A stretch of 64,000 bases of DNA from Advenella sp. FME57 (GTDB taxonomy: Bacteria; Pseudomonadota; Gammaproteobacteria; Burkholderiales; Burkholderiaceae_B): NCBI RefSeq assembly GCF_014897675.1, contig NZ_JABUXU010000003.1, positions 1 to 64,000 on the forward strand. Reading direction: 5' to 3'. Shown piece after piece: positions 1 through 9,954 of this stretch. The notes beneath the pieces were generated by a model. The model did not search any database. It worked only from the letters and a program-made list of their open reading frames with translations, and was not told where the DNA came from. Every line of letters starts with the position of its first letter. Position 1 is the first letter of the stretch. The position numbers and the translations under genes are program-made.

Positions 1-447
1 TTTGGCGACGGCTTTTTTAGCAACGGCTTTCTTGGCAGGTGCTTTTTTAGCTACGGCCTTTTTGGCAACGGCTTTCCTGGCTGGCGCTTTTTTAGCTACG
101 GCCTTTTTGGCAACAGCTTTCTTGGCGGGCGCTTTTTTGGCAACTGCTTTTTTGGCAACGGCTTTCCTGGCTGGTGCTTTTTTAGCGACTGTCTTTTTAG
201 CAACGGCTTTCTTGGCAGGTGCTTTTTTAGCTACGACCTTTTTGGCAACAGCTTTCTTGGCTGGTGCTTTTTTGGCAACTGCTTTTTTAGCGACTGCTTT
301 TTTAGCAACGACTTTTTTAGCAACGACTTTTTTGGCAGGTGTTTTCTTCACAACTGCTTTCTTGGCAGGGGCCTTTTTGGCAACTGCTTTCTTGGCTGCA
401 GGTTTGGCTGCAGCTTTCTTTACAGCTTTCTTGGCGGTAGTAGCCAT
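1..447 (-). CDS. Histone H1-like DNA-binding protein, 3' end outside window
   Basis: The minus strand is open from an ATG at 447 to the window edge, 149 codons with no stop. It encodes almost only Lys, Ala, Val and Pro in units such as [16 protein letters not shown] strong ribosome site, AAGGAG, lies 7 bases upstream (455-460). This composition is typical of bacterial H1-like proteins (Bordetella BpH1 type, the eukaryotic H1 C-terminal tail), which bind and compact DNA without sequence specificity. There is no folded domain in the visible part. The opposite strand is also open, but its Phe/Leu/Ala repeat is only the mirror of this gene. Total length is unknown because the gene runs off the left edge. 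Confidence 0.85.
   Translation of the reverse strand, partial: MATTAKKAVKKAAAKPAAKKAVAKKAPAKKAVVKKTPAKKVVAKKVVAKKAVAKKAVAKKAPAKKAVAKKVVAKKAPAKKAVAKKTVAKKAPARKAVAKKAVAKKAPAKKAVAKKAVAKKAPARKAVAKKAVAKKAPAKKAVAKKAVAK
36..330. repeat. 45-base tandem repeats inside the H1-like gene
   Basis: Units of about 45 bases (15 codons, [15 protein letters not shown] or a variant) follow each other with silent and conservative differences, for example the copies starting near 85 and 130. Such repeats allow in-frame length change by slippage or recombination. Confidence 0.7.
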
Positions 448-1130
448 GATATTGCTCCTTAGAAAGGGTCCTAATCACAAATTAAAAATACATCTACGTA
501 GATATAATTCAAGACAAGCAACGAAAGAGCTTGGCTTAACTACCATTTGATATGTTCCCCACGCTGTGTGCGAAACATCTCAAATGGATCTGATGAAATG
601 AATTCAAATTCCATCATAAGCGTAAGGGTAACGCATAACGTCGTATAACGAAAGAATTTCTTATTGATATTATTGGCTTAACTCAATTTATTTAGCTCTC
701 GGGACGGTTGATCAGGTGTTTTGTATTCATCTGAAATTTTCATCTTGCACATGCGTGGTGATTTTTCAAATCGCAAATTTCGATTTCAACTGTGTTCTTG
801 AATCGCAATTGAAAGTGCATGATCAGCTCGTATCGGATGGTGCATTGTCTTCATCCGATTTTTTAAAAATGCAGATAGTGTTTCGCAAAGCCAATGTTTA
901 CAACGCTTTGCGCCTCGCGCGTAAATTTCCAGAACGCATTGCGTGCGAACAGGCATTGTGGGCGCGGTATTCATGCTCGCTCAATTGTCCTGCTTCGACC
1001 CGGTTTGTGCGACTGTTTTCACGGTTGCCAGACATGGCCTTGGTCAAACAGCAAAAGCGTTTGATTGGTTACCGTGAGAGATTTTGTTAAAAACCAACAT
1101 TTTCACAACAAGATGCGCGCACAAAAGAAA
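448..1130. other. Intergenic region, no supported gene
   Basis: This region must hold the promoter of the H1-like gene (leftward). Two overlapping open frames (716-1090 plus, 786-974 minus) have no recognisable domain and no convincing ribosome site, and neither looks like protein of this organism. I see nothing else. Confidence 0.5.
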
Positions 1131-1160
1131 AAACGCTGCGAATGAAGCAGCGTTTTTTTC
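1131..1160 (-). terminator. Rho-independent terminator of gltX (bidirectional shape)
   Basis: A 9-bp stem AAACGCTGC / GCAGCGTTT with a 7-base loop, flanked by A-rich and T-rich tracts on both sides. It lies about 40 bases beyond the gltX stop, so it ends leftward transcription, but it would work from either side. Confidence 0.8.
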
Positions 1161-1199
1161 TTTCGGCATTACATCAACCTGCCGGATTTGCGGCGATCG

Positions 1200-2615
1200 T
1201 TAAACCTGGTCAAGCCGTTGCAGAACGAGATCGCGACCTAGAATGGCCAGAACCGCATCAATGGCAGGCGTCTGTTTTTGGCCCGTGACGGCAACGCGCA
1301 ATGGGATACCAAGCTGTGGCATTTTCAAACCGTTGTCGGCCAGAAACTGTTTGACCAGTGCAGCCAGAGCAGGTGCATCCCATGAGTTGAGCGCGGCAGC
1401 TGCAGCGGCGAACTTCTTTAGCGTTGCGCGTGCGTCTTCGGTCAGCACGGTAGCGGCAAGTTGTGGGTCAGCCGGCTGATATGGGGCGCAAAAGAGCATC
1501 GCGTTATCGGCCAGCTGTTCAAGAGTCTCTGCCCGATCACGGAACAAATTCAAAATGGCTGCCAGATCCAGGCCTGCAGTGGTGCCACCGCGCGCGGCAA
1601 TGCGCGGCGCAACATGGGCGACCAATGCGTCGTCGGCCAGTTCCCTGATGTAGTGCGCGTTTACCCAATTGAGTTTTTTAGGGTCCCATTGCGCGGCAGA
1701 CTTGGACAGATTACGAGTGTCGAACCATTGCACGAACTGTTCGCGTGTGAACAGTTCCTGGTCGCCGTGACTCCATCCCAATCGGGCCAGATAGTTGATC
1801 ATGGCTTCGGGCAAATAGCCCTGTGCATCATATTCCATGACGCTGACTGCGCCGTGGCGCTTGGACAGTTTCTGGCCATCGGGGCCAAGAATCATCGGCA
1901 GATGCCCATACTCGGGCACCGTTGCGCCCAGCGCTTTCAGAATATTGATCTGGCGGGGCGTGTTATTGACGTGGTCATCTCCGCGGATCACATGAGTGAT
2001 TTGCATGTCGTGATCGTCTACCACCACACAGAAGTTGTAGGTCGGCGTGCCATCCGGGCGGGCGATGATCAGATCGTCTAGCTCGGCATTGTCGATTGAA
2101 ATGGGGCCTTTGAGCATATCGTTCCAGGTCACCGCGCCTTCCTGCGGATTGCGGAACCTGACAACCGGCTTGCGTCCTTCCGGCACGGGTGGCAGAGTTT
2201 TGCCAGGCTCAGGTCGCCAGGTGCCGTCATATTTTGGCTTGCGCCCCTGCGCCTTGGCTGTCTCGCGCATATGCTCCACTTCTTGCGGGCTGCTGTAGCA
2301 GTAGTAGGCAGTACCTGCTTCCAGCATGGATGCCAGCACCTGCTTATAACGATCGATTCGCTGCATCTGGTAGAAGGGGCCTTCGTCTGCATCCAGTGAC
2401 AGCCATTTCATGCCGTCCAGAATAGCCTGTACCGCTTCTGGTGTAGAGCGCTGCACGTCGGTATCTTCGACACGCAGAACGAATGTGCCGTTGTGATGGC
2501 GGGCAAAGGCCCAGGAAAACAGGGCGGTGCGTGCACCCCCCAGGTGAAGATAACCGGTAGGAGAGGGCGCGAACCGGGTGCGAACTGCTGTCGGGGCAGA
2601 TTGGGACGTATTCAT
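1200..2615 (-). CDS. gltX: Glutamate--tRNA ligase
   Basis: The product, 471 residues, charges tRNA-Glu with glutamate in the cytoplasm. It is a class I synthetase: the HIGH-type signature is HLGG in [14 protein letters not shown] (about residues 18-30), and the KMSKS-type loop is KLSKR in [12 protein letters not shown] (about 245). The C-terminal anticodon-binding helical domain is complete and the length is normal for a bacterial GltX. The gene is monocistronic, divergent from the Pat-like gene at 2747, and followed by a terminator at 1131-1160. The start is the first ATG of the conserved frame; its ribosome site is weak. Confidence 0.97.
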   Translation of the reverse strand: MNTSQSAPTAVRTRFAPSPTGYLHLGGARTALFSWAFARHHNGTFVLRVEDTDVQRSTPEAVQAILDGMKWLSLDADEGPFYQMQRIDRYKQVLASMLEAGTAYYCYSSPQEVEHMRETAKAQGRKPKYDGTWRPEPGKTLPPVPEGRKPVVRFRNPQEGAVTWNDMLKGPISIDNAELDDLIIARPDGTPTYNFCVVVDDHDMQITHVIRGDDHVNNTPRQINILKALGATVPEYGHLPMILGPDGQKLSKRHGAVSVMEYDAQGYLPEAMINYLARLGWSHGDQELFTREQFVQWFDTRNLSKSAAQWDPKKLNWVNAHYIRELADDALVAHVAPRIAARGGTTAGLDLAAILNLFRDRAETLEQLADNAMLFCAPYQPADPQLAATVLTEDARATLKKFAAAAAALNSWDAPALAALVKQFLADNGLKMPQLGIPLRVAVTGQKQTPAIDAVLAILGRDLVLQRLDQV

Positions 2616-2746
2616 TGTGATTGCTCGGCAATTGGATAAATCAGAAGAGAGTCAGTTTAAAATGTTATGAATGACCAGAGCAAACGAATCAGCTGTTTAT
2701 ATAAAAAGATCTGGCCCGTTCAAATCATTCAACTCCAAGAGGATGT

Positions 2747-5215
2747 ATGTTGCGTCACCGACTCGCGGCATTTTTTGAACCACGCTCGCTATGTGTCATC
2801 GCCGACACCGAGCTTGCCGTTTTCACACAGGTTCCCGCCTACCTGAAGGCAGCTACCGATCTGCTGCCGCTGCCTGAAGACTTGAGTTCGGCGCAGCAGC
2901 AACTGCAGCATTGGGAGATGACGCCTGGCCGTGATCTTGCTGTGGTATGTGTCCGGTCCGGACTGTTGGCTGCCGTTTTGCAGCAAATGGCGGTGGCGCC
3001 GCCGCGCGCCATTCTGTTGTTGCCTGGCCAGGTGGTTGACCAAGCCCCGCAGGACACCCGTGATTTGATCCAGGATTGGTGCACAGAGCATGGGGTCATG
3101 CTGCTGGGGCCGCGCGCCTTCGGCATTTATCGCCCGCATCTGAATCTGAACCTGAGTCTGGCGCAGATGCAGCCGCGCGCAGGCCGGATTGCCGTGATAT
3201 CACAATCGCGAATGCTGTTGCGTTCGATTATCGACTGGGCCGAAGATGTCAACCTGGGATTGTCTGCTGCCGTATCGCTGGGAGAAGTGACCGATGTCGA
3301 TCTGCCCGAACTGGTCGAGTATCTGGCAACTGATGCGCGCACCGACAGTATCGCGTTGTACCTGGACAAACTCACCTCGGGCAGGGAGCTGATCAGCGCT
3401 TTGCGCGCCGCATCCAGTGTGAAGCCGGTGATTGTATTGCGTGCCGGTCGTGCAGACCCGGAACTGTCCGGCAGCGACGTGGTGCTGGATGCCGCGCTCA
3501 GGCGCGCTGGCGCAATTCGCGTGAATTATTTTGTCGAGCTGTTTGCGGCAATCAAGGCCATGTCGTATGCCAGAAGGCCCCGCGGCGGCAAAATTGCCAT
3601 GCTCGCCAATGGTCGCGCTTCGGCGCAATTGGTGCAGGATGCCATTCCCGCCGACAGTTCCATGTCCATGGCGCCTCTCACGCAGAGTACGGTCAAGTGC
3701 CTGAGTGAAATTTTTGGCGTCAGCACGCTAGTCGATAATCCGGTCATTCCGTATGTGCCCCTGACGCCCGAAGCGCTGATCGATGGCTTGCGGTGCCTGA
3801 TAGCAGATAGCCAGGTCGATGCCGTCATGGTCATTCTGGCGCCAGACGAATTTTGCGATATGCAGCAAGTGGTCAAGGCGTTGGCCGCATTTGCACCTGG
3901 CGCACACAAGCCGATCGTGACCTGCCTGCTGGGAGAAGCCAAAATGCGCCCCCTGCGCCGGCTGCTTGATCAGGCGGGCATGCCTGCCTTTCGCACGCCC
4001 GAAACGGCGCTCAGTGCCGTTTTGTCGCTCACTTCGTACCACTATAACCAGCAACTGCTGCTGCAAACCCGTTATGTGCATTCTGGGCAGCGGCCGGCTG
4101 AACTTGAGCAGGCACGCGCGATTCTGGAGACGGCCAGCAGTGCGACTGCGAGCGAGCTTACCCGTGAACAATGCATTGGGCTGGTCGAATGCTTTCACCC
4201 GAACGTACGCTGGGAGCCTGACGAAGAAGATGAGCGATTCAGTACGCTGGATGATGTTCCCTCTGTCATGATCCGCGTTAGTCGCGATCCGATTTTCGGG
4301 CCGTGGATCTGGTTCGGAGAGGGCGGGCATATGGTTCGCTTTTCCGCCTCTGATCGGGGCGTGGATCTGCCGCCGCTGAACCTGAATCTGGCTGGCAAAC
4401 TGATCGAGCGCAGTCGGGTCTGGCGCCAGGAACTGCAGTCTTATGTCGAGCCGCAAATTCTGCGCAGGTTGCAGGGGTTGCTGGAAACCATCAGCGAAAT
4501 GGTCAGCGAGTTGCCCGCTATTGAGTCAATGGAGTTGGATCCGATCATCCTTGGCTATCGGGACCTGCATGTCCGCGAAATCCGCATCCGGGTGGCCAAG
4601 TCGCTGCCTGCGCAGATCCCGCAGAAAACCGGCTTCAGTCATATGGCGATTTATCCCTATCCAACGCACTTGGTGCAGGATCGTGTTTTTGCAGACGGCT
4701 CGCCCTGGGTGTTGCGACCCATCCGCCCCGAGGATGCCGATGCGTTGCAGGAGTTCATTCGCGGACTTTCCGAGAAATCACGCTATATGCGTTTTGTGTC
4801 CATGATGCGTGAACTCACGCCCAAGATGCTTACGCGCTACACGTATGTGGACTATCATCGTGAACTCGCCCTGGTGGCCACCACGCAAATTCCGAATCCT
4901 GCCAACCGCGGCTTACCACAAGAGATCATTATCGGGCTGGCGCATTACCTGCGCAATGCCGATGGTGTGGGTGCGGAATATGCCCTGGTCATCAGCGACC
5001 AATGGCAAAAACGCGGTCTCGGAAGCAGCCTGATGCAGGCGCTTATCATGGCTGCCCGCCAGCAGCAACTGAACTATCTCGAAGGCGTGGTGCTCTCGAG
5101 CAATCGACCCATGTTGCATCTGATGACTTCTCTGGGTTTCATCAACGAAGAAGATGCGGAAGATCCATCTATGCGCCGGGTCTGGTTGCCGCTGACCATG
5201 GCGGAACAGGCCTGA
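2747..5215 (+). CDS. Pat-like GNAT acetyltransferase with CoA-ligase-type regulatory domain
   Basis: 822 residues. The N-terminal two thirds follow the ADP-forming acyl-CoA synthetase plan: CoA-binding fold, flavodoxin-like domains (ISQSR near 155, VSLGEVTDVDLPELVEYL near 180), and an ATP-grasp remnant (RDPIFGPWIWFGEGG near 515). The C-terminus (about 660-815) is a GNAT domain with the acetyl-CoA loop QWQKRGLGSSL. Proteins of this class (Pat/YfiQ) acetylate lysines of metabolic enzymes such as acetyl-CoA synthetase. The stretch that carries the phospho-histidine (SHTGALAGSD type) in active ligases is shortened here to ELSGSD, so ligase activity is unlikely and the front part probably senses CoA or acetyl-CoA. 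Usual family length is nearer 890. Divergent from gltX. Confidence 0.85.
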   Translation: MLRHRLAAFFEPRSLCVIADTELAVFTQVPAYLKAATDLLPLPEDLSSAQQQLQHWEMTPGRDLAVVCVRSGLLAAVLQQMAVAPPRAILLLPGQVVDQAPQDTRDLIQDWCTEHGVMLLGPRAFGIYRPHLNLNLSLAQMQPRAGRIAVISQSRMLLRSIIDWAEDVNLGLSAAVSLGEVTDVDLPELVEYLATDARTDSIALYLDKLTSGRELISALRAASSVKPVIVLRAGRADPELSGSDVVLDAALRRAGAIRVNYFVELFAAIKAMSYARRPRGGKIAMLANGRASAQLVQDAIPADSSMSMAPLTQSTVKCLSEIFGVSTLVDNPVIPYVPLTPEALIDGLRCLIADSQVDAVMVILAPDEFCDMQQVVKALAAFAPGAHKPIVTCLLGEAKMRPLRRLLDQAGMPAFRTPETALSAVLSLTSYHYNQQLLLQTRYVHSGQRPAELEQARAILETASSATASELTREQCIGLVECFHPNVRWEPDEEDERFSTLDDVPSVMIRVSRDPIFGPWIWFGEGGHMVRFSASDRGVDLPPLNLNLAGKLIERSRVWRQELQSYVEPQILRRLQGLLETISEMVSELPAIESMELDPIILGYRDLHVREIRIRVAKSLPAQIPQKTGFSHMAIYPYPTHLVQDRVFADGSPWVLRPIRPEDADALQEFIRGLSEKSRYMRFVSMMRELTPKMLTRYTYVDYHRELALVATTQIPNPANRGLPQEIIIGLAHYLRNADGVGAEYALVISDQWQKRGLGSSLMQALIMAARQQQLNYLEGVVLSSNRPMLHLMTSLGFINEEDAEDPSMRRVWLPLTMAEQA

Positions 5216-5406
5216 CCCCAGCCTGGCCGCATGTTGTTGTGTAGATCTCGATTGCAGATACAAGCGGCAGTCTCGTCGGGCTGTGAACGGGAAGGCCATA
5301 TATTGCCGGCGCTGGCAATTGACTGCATCAGTCATGACAATTGAAATGACACATGAGTCGGACAATGATGAACCAGAAATAGGGGTGCGCGCCGCTATGT
5401 ATTACC

Positions 5407-5446
5407 AAATTGCCGTCAATAAAATTTATTGACGGCAATTTTTTTT
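5407..5446 (+). terminator. Strong terminator between convergent genes
   Basis: A near-perfect inverted repeat, arms AATTGCCGTCAATAAA and its complement, is followed by eight T. It lies between the 3' ends of the Pat-like gene (plus) and the esterase gene (minus) and can stop both. The first 190 bases after 5215 hold nothing recognisable. Confidence 0.85.
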
Positions 5447-5488
5447 CCTGCAGGAAAATGCGCGGCGGCCCGGGGCAGGCAAAAAATA

Positions 5489-6184
5489 TTATTGCGTGAT
5501 CTTTTGCAGAAATGCCGAGATATCGTTGATCTCATCCAGATTGACCGAGTGCGCCATGGGGTAGGTACGCCATTCGGTATTGCTGTAATTGTTTGCCAGC
5601 AGCCACTCGCGTGTTTGCTGGGCAAAGCTGATATCGACGACCGGGTCATAGGTGCCATGCGCGATGAAAATTGGCATGTCAAGATGTGCAGTGTTATGTT
5701 CAGCAACGCTTTTGTCCGCCATGGGCAGATAGCCCGACAGGCAGATCAGGCCAGCCAGTTTCTCTTGTGAGCGCAAGCCGGTTTGATAGGCCATCGCGCA
5801 GCCTTGGGAGAACCCGGCAAGAATAATGTTTTCAGTGGGCACGCCGCGTTCGTTTTCCCGTCTGATCAGCGCTTCAATGGCAGCCTGGGAAGTGCGCAGA
5901 CCGGATTCGTCGACATCACGACTGACATTGCTCAGCGCGATGATGTCATACCACGCGCGCATCGGCATTTGGTTGTTAATGGTAACGGGACGCACCGGCG
6001 CATTCGGAAACACAAAACGGATGCGCCTGTCGGCGGGCAGGCGCAGTTCGGGAATGACCGGCACAAAATCATTGGCATCGGCGCCCAGCCCATGCATCCA
6101 GATGACAGAATGAGTGGGCGCAGCAGTCTTGTCGCTGCCGTGTTCGATTTGCACGCAGTCCAGTAATTGTTCCATTCGATTCAT
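5489..6184 (-). CDS. Carboxylesterase/phospholipase family alpha/beta hydrolase
   Basis: 231 residues, a cytosolic serine hydrolase of the small carboxylesterase (Pseudomonas EstB / LYPLA-like) family. Features: [10 protein letters not shown] oxyanion region (about 31-40), nucleophile elbow GFSQG (about 115-119), acid in HGTYDPVV (Asp about 172), and catalytic His in YPMAHSV (about 206). The start codon overlaps the yjgA stop as ATGA (6181-6184), so the two genes are translationally coupled. The physiological substrate is unknown; the family takes short acyl esters and lysophospholipids. Confidence 0.88.
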   Translation of the reverse strand: MNRMEQLLDCVQIEHGSDKTAAPTHSVIWMHGLGADANDFVPVIPELRLPADRRIRFVFPNAPVRPVTINNQMPMRAWYDIIALSNVSRDVDESGLRTSQAAIEALIRRENERGVPTENIILAGFSQGCAMAYQTGLRSQEKLAGLICLSGYLPMADKSVAEHNTAHLDMPIFIAHGTYDPVVDISFAQQTREWLLANNYSNTEWRTYPMAHSVNLDEINDISAFLQKITQ

Positions 6185-6720
6185 TCCTTGGTCAGCAAAA
6201 GCTTGATGGCCTGAAAAAGGGCCCGATAATGTTTGCGCTGTGTTTCGTGCCCGGCTGGAAGTGCTGCGTTCTGCTCGCGTTCGCGGCGTGCGCCGCGAAT
6301 CAGGGCGCGCAGGGCCTGCGCATCGGCCTGGGGGTAGTCATTCAACAGGCGAGTCAGGGCTTCGTCTTCGTCAATCAAACGATCGCGCAGCGTTTCCATG
6401 CGGTGCATGTTTGCGGTCTGTTCACGCGAGCCGTGTTCCCATTCGTCCATTTTTTTTGCAATGGCGGCTGTATCGGCGGTGCGCAGCAGCTTGCCAACAT
6501 AATGAATCTGCCTGCGCCGGCCTTCGCGCCCAGTGGTTTTTTGCGCCGTGCGAATGGCTTCAAGCGTTTTTTCGTCCAGATCCAGTTGCTTGACTTTTTC
6601 CATTGGCAACTCTACCACCTGCTTGCCCAATTCCAGTATGGCAAGCAATTCGCGCTTTACCTGGGATTTGCTGGGACGGTCATAAAGCGGTCCGTCATCG
6701 CTCTGATCTGCATTCTGCAT
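6181..6720 (-). CDS. yjgA: Ribosome-associated protein DarP/YjgA (DUF615)
   Basis: 179 residues, basic and alpha-helical, with the family core SKSQVKRE...LELGKQ and [17 protein letters not shown]. DarP assists late assembly of the 50S subunit near the peptidyl transferase centre in E. coli. Divergent from pmbA, the same neighbourhood as in E. coli and Bordetella, which supports the call. First gene of a two-gene unit with the downstream esterase. Confidence 0.93.
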   Translation of the reverse strand: MQNADQSDDGPLYDRPSKSQVKRELLAILELGKQVVELPMEKVKQLDLDEKTLEAIRTAQKTTGREGRRRQIHYVGKLLRTADTAAIAKKMDEWEHGSREQTANMHRMETLRDRLIDEDEALTRLLNDYPQADAQALRALIRGARREREQNAALPAGHETQRKHYRALFQAIKLLLTKE

Positions 6721-6784
6721 ACATCGCTGTCAATAAAATGGTTAATATGTCAGTATGATAACCGCCTAATGTGAAGCCGTCATA

Positions 6785-8152
6785 ATGAATTCCCGATTGA
6801 ATCCGAAAACCTCCATGCCCCATACCCAACCCGACTTTGAAGAACTTGTTCAACTGGCGCTGTCCCATGCCAAAAAACAGGGCGCCAGCGATGCCGCTGC
6901 CGAAGTGTCCGAATCAGGCGGTTTGTCTGTGTCGGTGCGCAAGGGCAATATTGAAACCGTTGAAAAAACACAGGACCGCTCGCTGGGCGTGACCGTCTAC
7001 GCCGGCAACGCGCGTGGGTCGGCGTCGACCTCTGACCTGTCGGCCGCCGCGATCCGCGAAACGGTCCAGGCTGCCTGGAATATCGCCAAGTACACGGCAA
7101 ACGATGAAGCTGCGGGTCTGCCCGACGAAGCGGATCTGGCTGTCGAGCAGCCCGATCTGGAGTTGCACCGCCCCTGGAGTATTTCATCGGAAGAGGCGGC
7201 CGAGCTGGCTATCGAAGCCGAAGCCGCTGCACTGGACTACAGCAAGCAGATTACCAATTCTGAAGGCGCTGGGGTCGATACCTATCAGGGTCGGTTCGTG
7301 CTGGCCAACTCGCGCGGGTTTATGGGAGGCTATCCTTACTCCCGCCACGGCATGTCGGTCACGGCTATTGCCGGTAAGGGCAACAATATGCACCGCGACT
7401 ATTGGTATACCTCTGATCGCTACCCCGAGAGGCTGGCCAAAGGGACTGATATCGGGGTGTATGCCGCGCAGCGGGCCCTGTCGCGACTGTCGGCGCGGCG
7501 TATCGGCACCGGCAAATACCCGGTGCTGTTCGAAGCGCCGCTCGCGCTGGGCCTGCTTGGCGCACTGACGCAGGCCATCAGTGGCGGGGCGCTGTATCGC
7601 AAATCCACGTTTTTGCTCGATTCGCTGGGTAAGCAGGTCATGGCCGACCATCTGCAGATCAGTGAGAATCCATTCATCAAAGGTGCGCTGGGCAGTTCTG
7701 CCTTTGATGATGAAGGCGTCCAGACGCGTGCGCGCCAGTTGCTGACCGACGGCACACTCAATGGCTACCTGCTGTCAACCTATACGGCACGTAAACTGGG
7801 CATGCGCACCACCGGTAACGCCGGTGGCTCGCACAACCTGCTGCTGAGCTCTTCGCTGACCCGTCGCACCGATGATCTGCCGGCCATGCTCAAAAAAATG
7901 GGCACCGGCATCCTGGTGACCGAGCTGATCGGCCAGGGGGTGAACTATGTCACTGGCGACTATTCCCGGGGCGCTTTCGGCTACTGGGTGGAAAATGGCG
8001 AAATCCAGCATGCGATCACCGAATTTACGATTGCCGGCAATCTCAGGGATATATTCCTGAATATTGTCGGTGTCGGCAGCGATGTGATCACACGGGGTTC
8101 GAAAACCACAGGTTCGATCCTGATTGATTCAATGGCGATCGCCGGGCAGTAA
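6785..8152 (+). CDS. pmbA: TldE/PmbA metalloprotease subunit
   Basis: 455 residues (444 if the ATG at 6818 is used). TldE forms a heterodimer with the zinc protease TldD and helps degrade or mature small peptides and antitoxins; TldE itself lacks the HExxxH motif, as here. Family signatures visible: GGLSVSVRKGNIETVEKTQ near 42-60, NSRGFMGGYPYSRHGMS near 175, and the C-terminal GQGVNYVTGDYSRGAFGYWVENG block, quoted in parts. No tldD copy lies in this window. Divergent from yjgA with a 64-base gap. Confidence 0.94.
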   Translation: MNSRLNPKTSMPHTQPDFEELVQLALSHAKKQGASDAAAEVSESGGLSVSVRKGNIETVEKTQDRSLGVTVYAGNARGSASTSDLSAAAIRETVQAAWNIAKYTANDEAAGLPDEADLAVEQPDLELHRPWSISSEEAAELAIEAEAAALDYSKQITNSEGAGVDTYQGRFVLANSRGFMGGYPYSRHGMSVTAIAGKGNNMHRDYWYTSDRYPERLAKGTDIGVYAAQRALSRLSARRIGTGKYPVLFEAPLALGLLGALTQAISGGALYRKSTFLLDSLGKQVMADHLQISENPFIKGALGSSAFDDEGVQTRARQLLTDGTLNGYLLSTYTARKLGMRTTGNAGGSHNLLLSSSLTRRTDDLPAMLKKMGTGILVTELIGQGVNYVTGDYSRGAFGYWVENGEIQHAITEFTIAGNLRDIFLNIVGVGSDVITRGSKTTGSILIDSMAIAGQ

Positions 8153-8272
8153 TCCGACCACAGGGAAAGTACTTAATCGGCTGTAACGCGCTATGTAAAT
8201 GGGCATAGTGCGTGTATATTTAGCGGGTTAAATTTTTTTCCAAGAATAACGAAATACTTCGGAGTAGCCATT

Positions 8273-9373
8273 ATGCAACGTCGTTCCTTCCTCAAAAAAG
8301 CAGGCTTGGGCGCTGTGGCCAGCACGGGCGTTATTGCCGTCCCGGTCATTGCCCAGGAAAATCCCGCGGTCAAATGGCGCATGGCGTCCAGCTTTCCTCG
8401 CAGCCTGGTCGCGCTGTTCGGTTCCGCTGACCGTTTTACAAAATACGTCAAAGAAGCCACAGACGGCAATTTGCAGATTGATTTGTTTCCAGCAGGCGAA
8501 ATTGTGCCGGCCTTGCAGGTGTTGGACGCCGTGTCCAATGGCACTATCCAGGCCGGGCACACTTGTGGCTATTACTATTTAGGCAAAAATCCGTCATTTT
8601 GTTTCGATACGGCGGTCCCCTTTGGCCTGAATGCCCGTCAGTTGAATGCCTGGATGCTCGAGGGCAACGGCAAAAAACTGATGCGCGATCTGTTTGGCAA
8701 GGCCAATATCGTCAACTACCCCCTGGGCAATACCGGCACGCAAATGGGCGGCTGGTTCCGCAAGGAAATTAAGTCTCTGGATGACCTCAAGGGACTGAAA
8801 ATGCGTACTGCCGGCCTGGCGGGCGAAGTGCTGGCCAAGCTGGGTGTCGTTCCCCAACAAATTGCCGGTGGCGATATCTATCCGTCGCTGGAAAAAGGCA
8901 CGCTGGATGCCGTTGAATTTGTCGGTCCGCTGGACGATGAAAAACTCGGCTTTAACAAAGTGGCCAAATATTACTACTATCCGGGGTTCTGGGAAGGTGG
9001 CGCGCAGGTCTCGGCCTATTTCAACAAAGATGCCTTTGAAAAGCTTCCCAAGCACTATCAGGCGATTCTGGAGTCTACCGTGATTCGGGCTCACACCGAA
9101 ATGATGGCCATGTACGATTCCATGAACCCGGGCGCATTGCGTCGCCTGATCGCCAATGGCGCCGTGCTCAAGGAGTTCCCGAAAGAAATGATGGACGCTT
9201 CTTTCAAGGCCACGGCTGAAATTTACAAGAAATATTCGGATAAGGACGAGACCTTCAAGGCCATCCTGACCGACTACATGGCCTATCGTGACGATTTGAT
9301 CCCCTGGTTTAACGTCGTCGAAGGCTCCTATACTCGCTACGTCGCGCATGCCATATCGCAGGCGCGCAAGTAA
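8273..9373 (+). CDS. TRAP transporter periplasmic substrate-binding protein (DctP family)
   Basis: 366 residues. The N-terminus RRSFLKKAGLGAVAS with a cut after VIAQ is a twin-arginine signal, as in many DctP proteins with bound metal or 2-oxoacid (TakP type). The mature part has the fold markers WRMASSFPRS, AGHTCGYYYLGKNPSF, and KGLKMRTAGLAGEVLAKLG (the last with the conserved arginine that binds the substrate carboxylate). It should deliver an organic acid, perhaps a 2-oxo acid, to a TRAP permease. No dctQ or dctM gene is next to it, so it is an orphan. Ribosome site CGGAG 7 bases before the ATG. Confidence 0.9.
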   Translation: MQRRSFLKKAGLGAVASTGVIAVPVIAQENPAVKWRMASSFPRSLVALFGSADRFTKYVKEATDGNLQIDLFPAGEIVPALQVLDAVSNGTIQAGHTCGYYYLGKNPSFCFDTAVPFGLNARQLNAWMLEGNGKKLMRDLFGKANIVNYPLGNTGTQMGGWFRKEIKSLDDLKGLKMRTAGLAGEVLAKLGVVPQQIAGGDIYPSLEKGTLDAVEFVGPLDDEKLGFNKVAKYYYYPGFWEGGAQVSAYFNKDAFEKLPKHYQAILESTVIRAHTEMMAMYDSMNPGALRRLIANGAVLKEFPKEMMDASFKATAEIYKKYSDKDETFKAILTDYMAYRDDLIPWFNVVEGSYTRYVAHAISQARK

Positions 9374-9709
9374 GTTGGTGTCATCGCCCTGCGGCTGTTG
9401 CAGGGAGTAAGCAGCAAATCGAGCCATGTTCTCGCTATAAGAGGGCATGGCTTTATTTATGATGCCGGTTCTGTCTTACTTGCCTTGGGTTGCTTGCGCT
9501 GGTTGCTCACAAAGGCTATTTTCGGGCTACTTCCAGGGATTGCTTCCAGATACTTTGCTCGGCATCACTTGCGCTGGGGTATTAGGGCGGATTGGCGCAG
9601 GGCAGACAAGGGCAAAACGGGCGTCCCTTGGCGACTGTCGCAGCCAGGAGACAAATCCCGAAAAAAACCGGCACGACAGGGCGTCGTTACCTCTATTTCA
9701 TTGTTTTAT
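9374..9709. other. Intergenic region, no supported gene
   Basis: A frame from 9398 to 9829 is open, but it encodes a composition with no domain and it crosses the rplM promoter. The only visible structure is a short hairpin CCCTGC / GCAGGG just after the TRAP gene, without a T run. Confidence 0.5.
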
Positions 9710-9738
9710 TTGAAAAAAAGTTTTTTGCATGTTAATAT
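9710..9738 (+). promoter_or_regulatory. Sigma-70 promoter of rplM-rpsI
   Basis: TTGAAA (9710-9715) and TAATAT (9733-9738) with an exact 17-base spacer. Transcription would begin near 9745 and give a leader of about 210 bases before rplM. L13 is known to control its own operon through the leader in E. coli, so the long leader may be regulatory here. Confidence 0.65.
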
Positions 9739-9954
9739 CACGGGCTTATCTGTGTTTTTGCACTGTCGCAGGGTAATTTACAGTCATTGTATCTTTTGGT
9801 GCGTTGCTGCTTATTTCCCTTGTTTATAACGTTCAGGCGAATCAGGTAACCCGTCGGATTACGATCGCCGGCGCCACCTTTATCCGTTTTACGGGTGTTA
9901 AACCGTGTGCCCCCGGTAGTGATCCGCTTCAAACTCAAAATTTAGGAATACATC

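Noticed and set aside
1-420. Repeats that could suggest a CRISPR array
   Set aside because: The units follow each other without unique spacers and stay in one coding frame.
2-550. Long plus-strand frame of Phe/Leu/Ala repeats
   Set aside because: It is the mirror of the lysine/alanine H1-like gene on the minus strand, which has the ribosome site and the natural composition.
716-1090. 124-codon plus-strand frame
   Set aside because: No domain, no ribosome site, and ordinary composition of non-coding DNA between two minus-strand genes.
9398-9829. 143-codon frame before rplM
   Set aside because: It runs through a strong promoter and has no recognisable domain.
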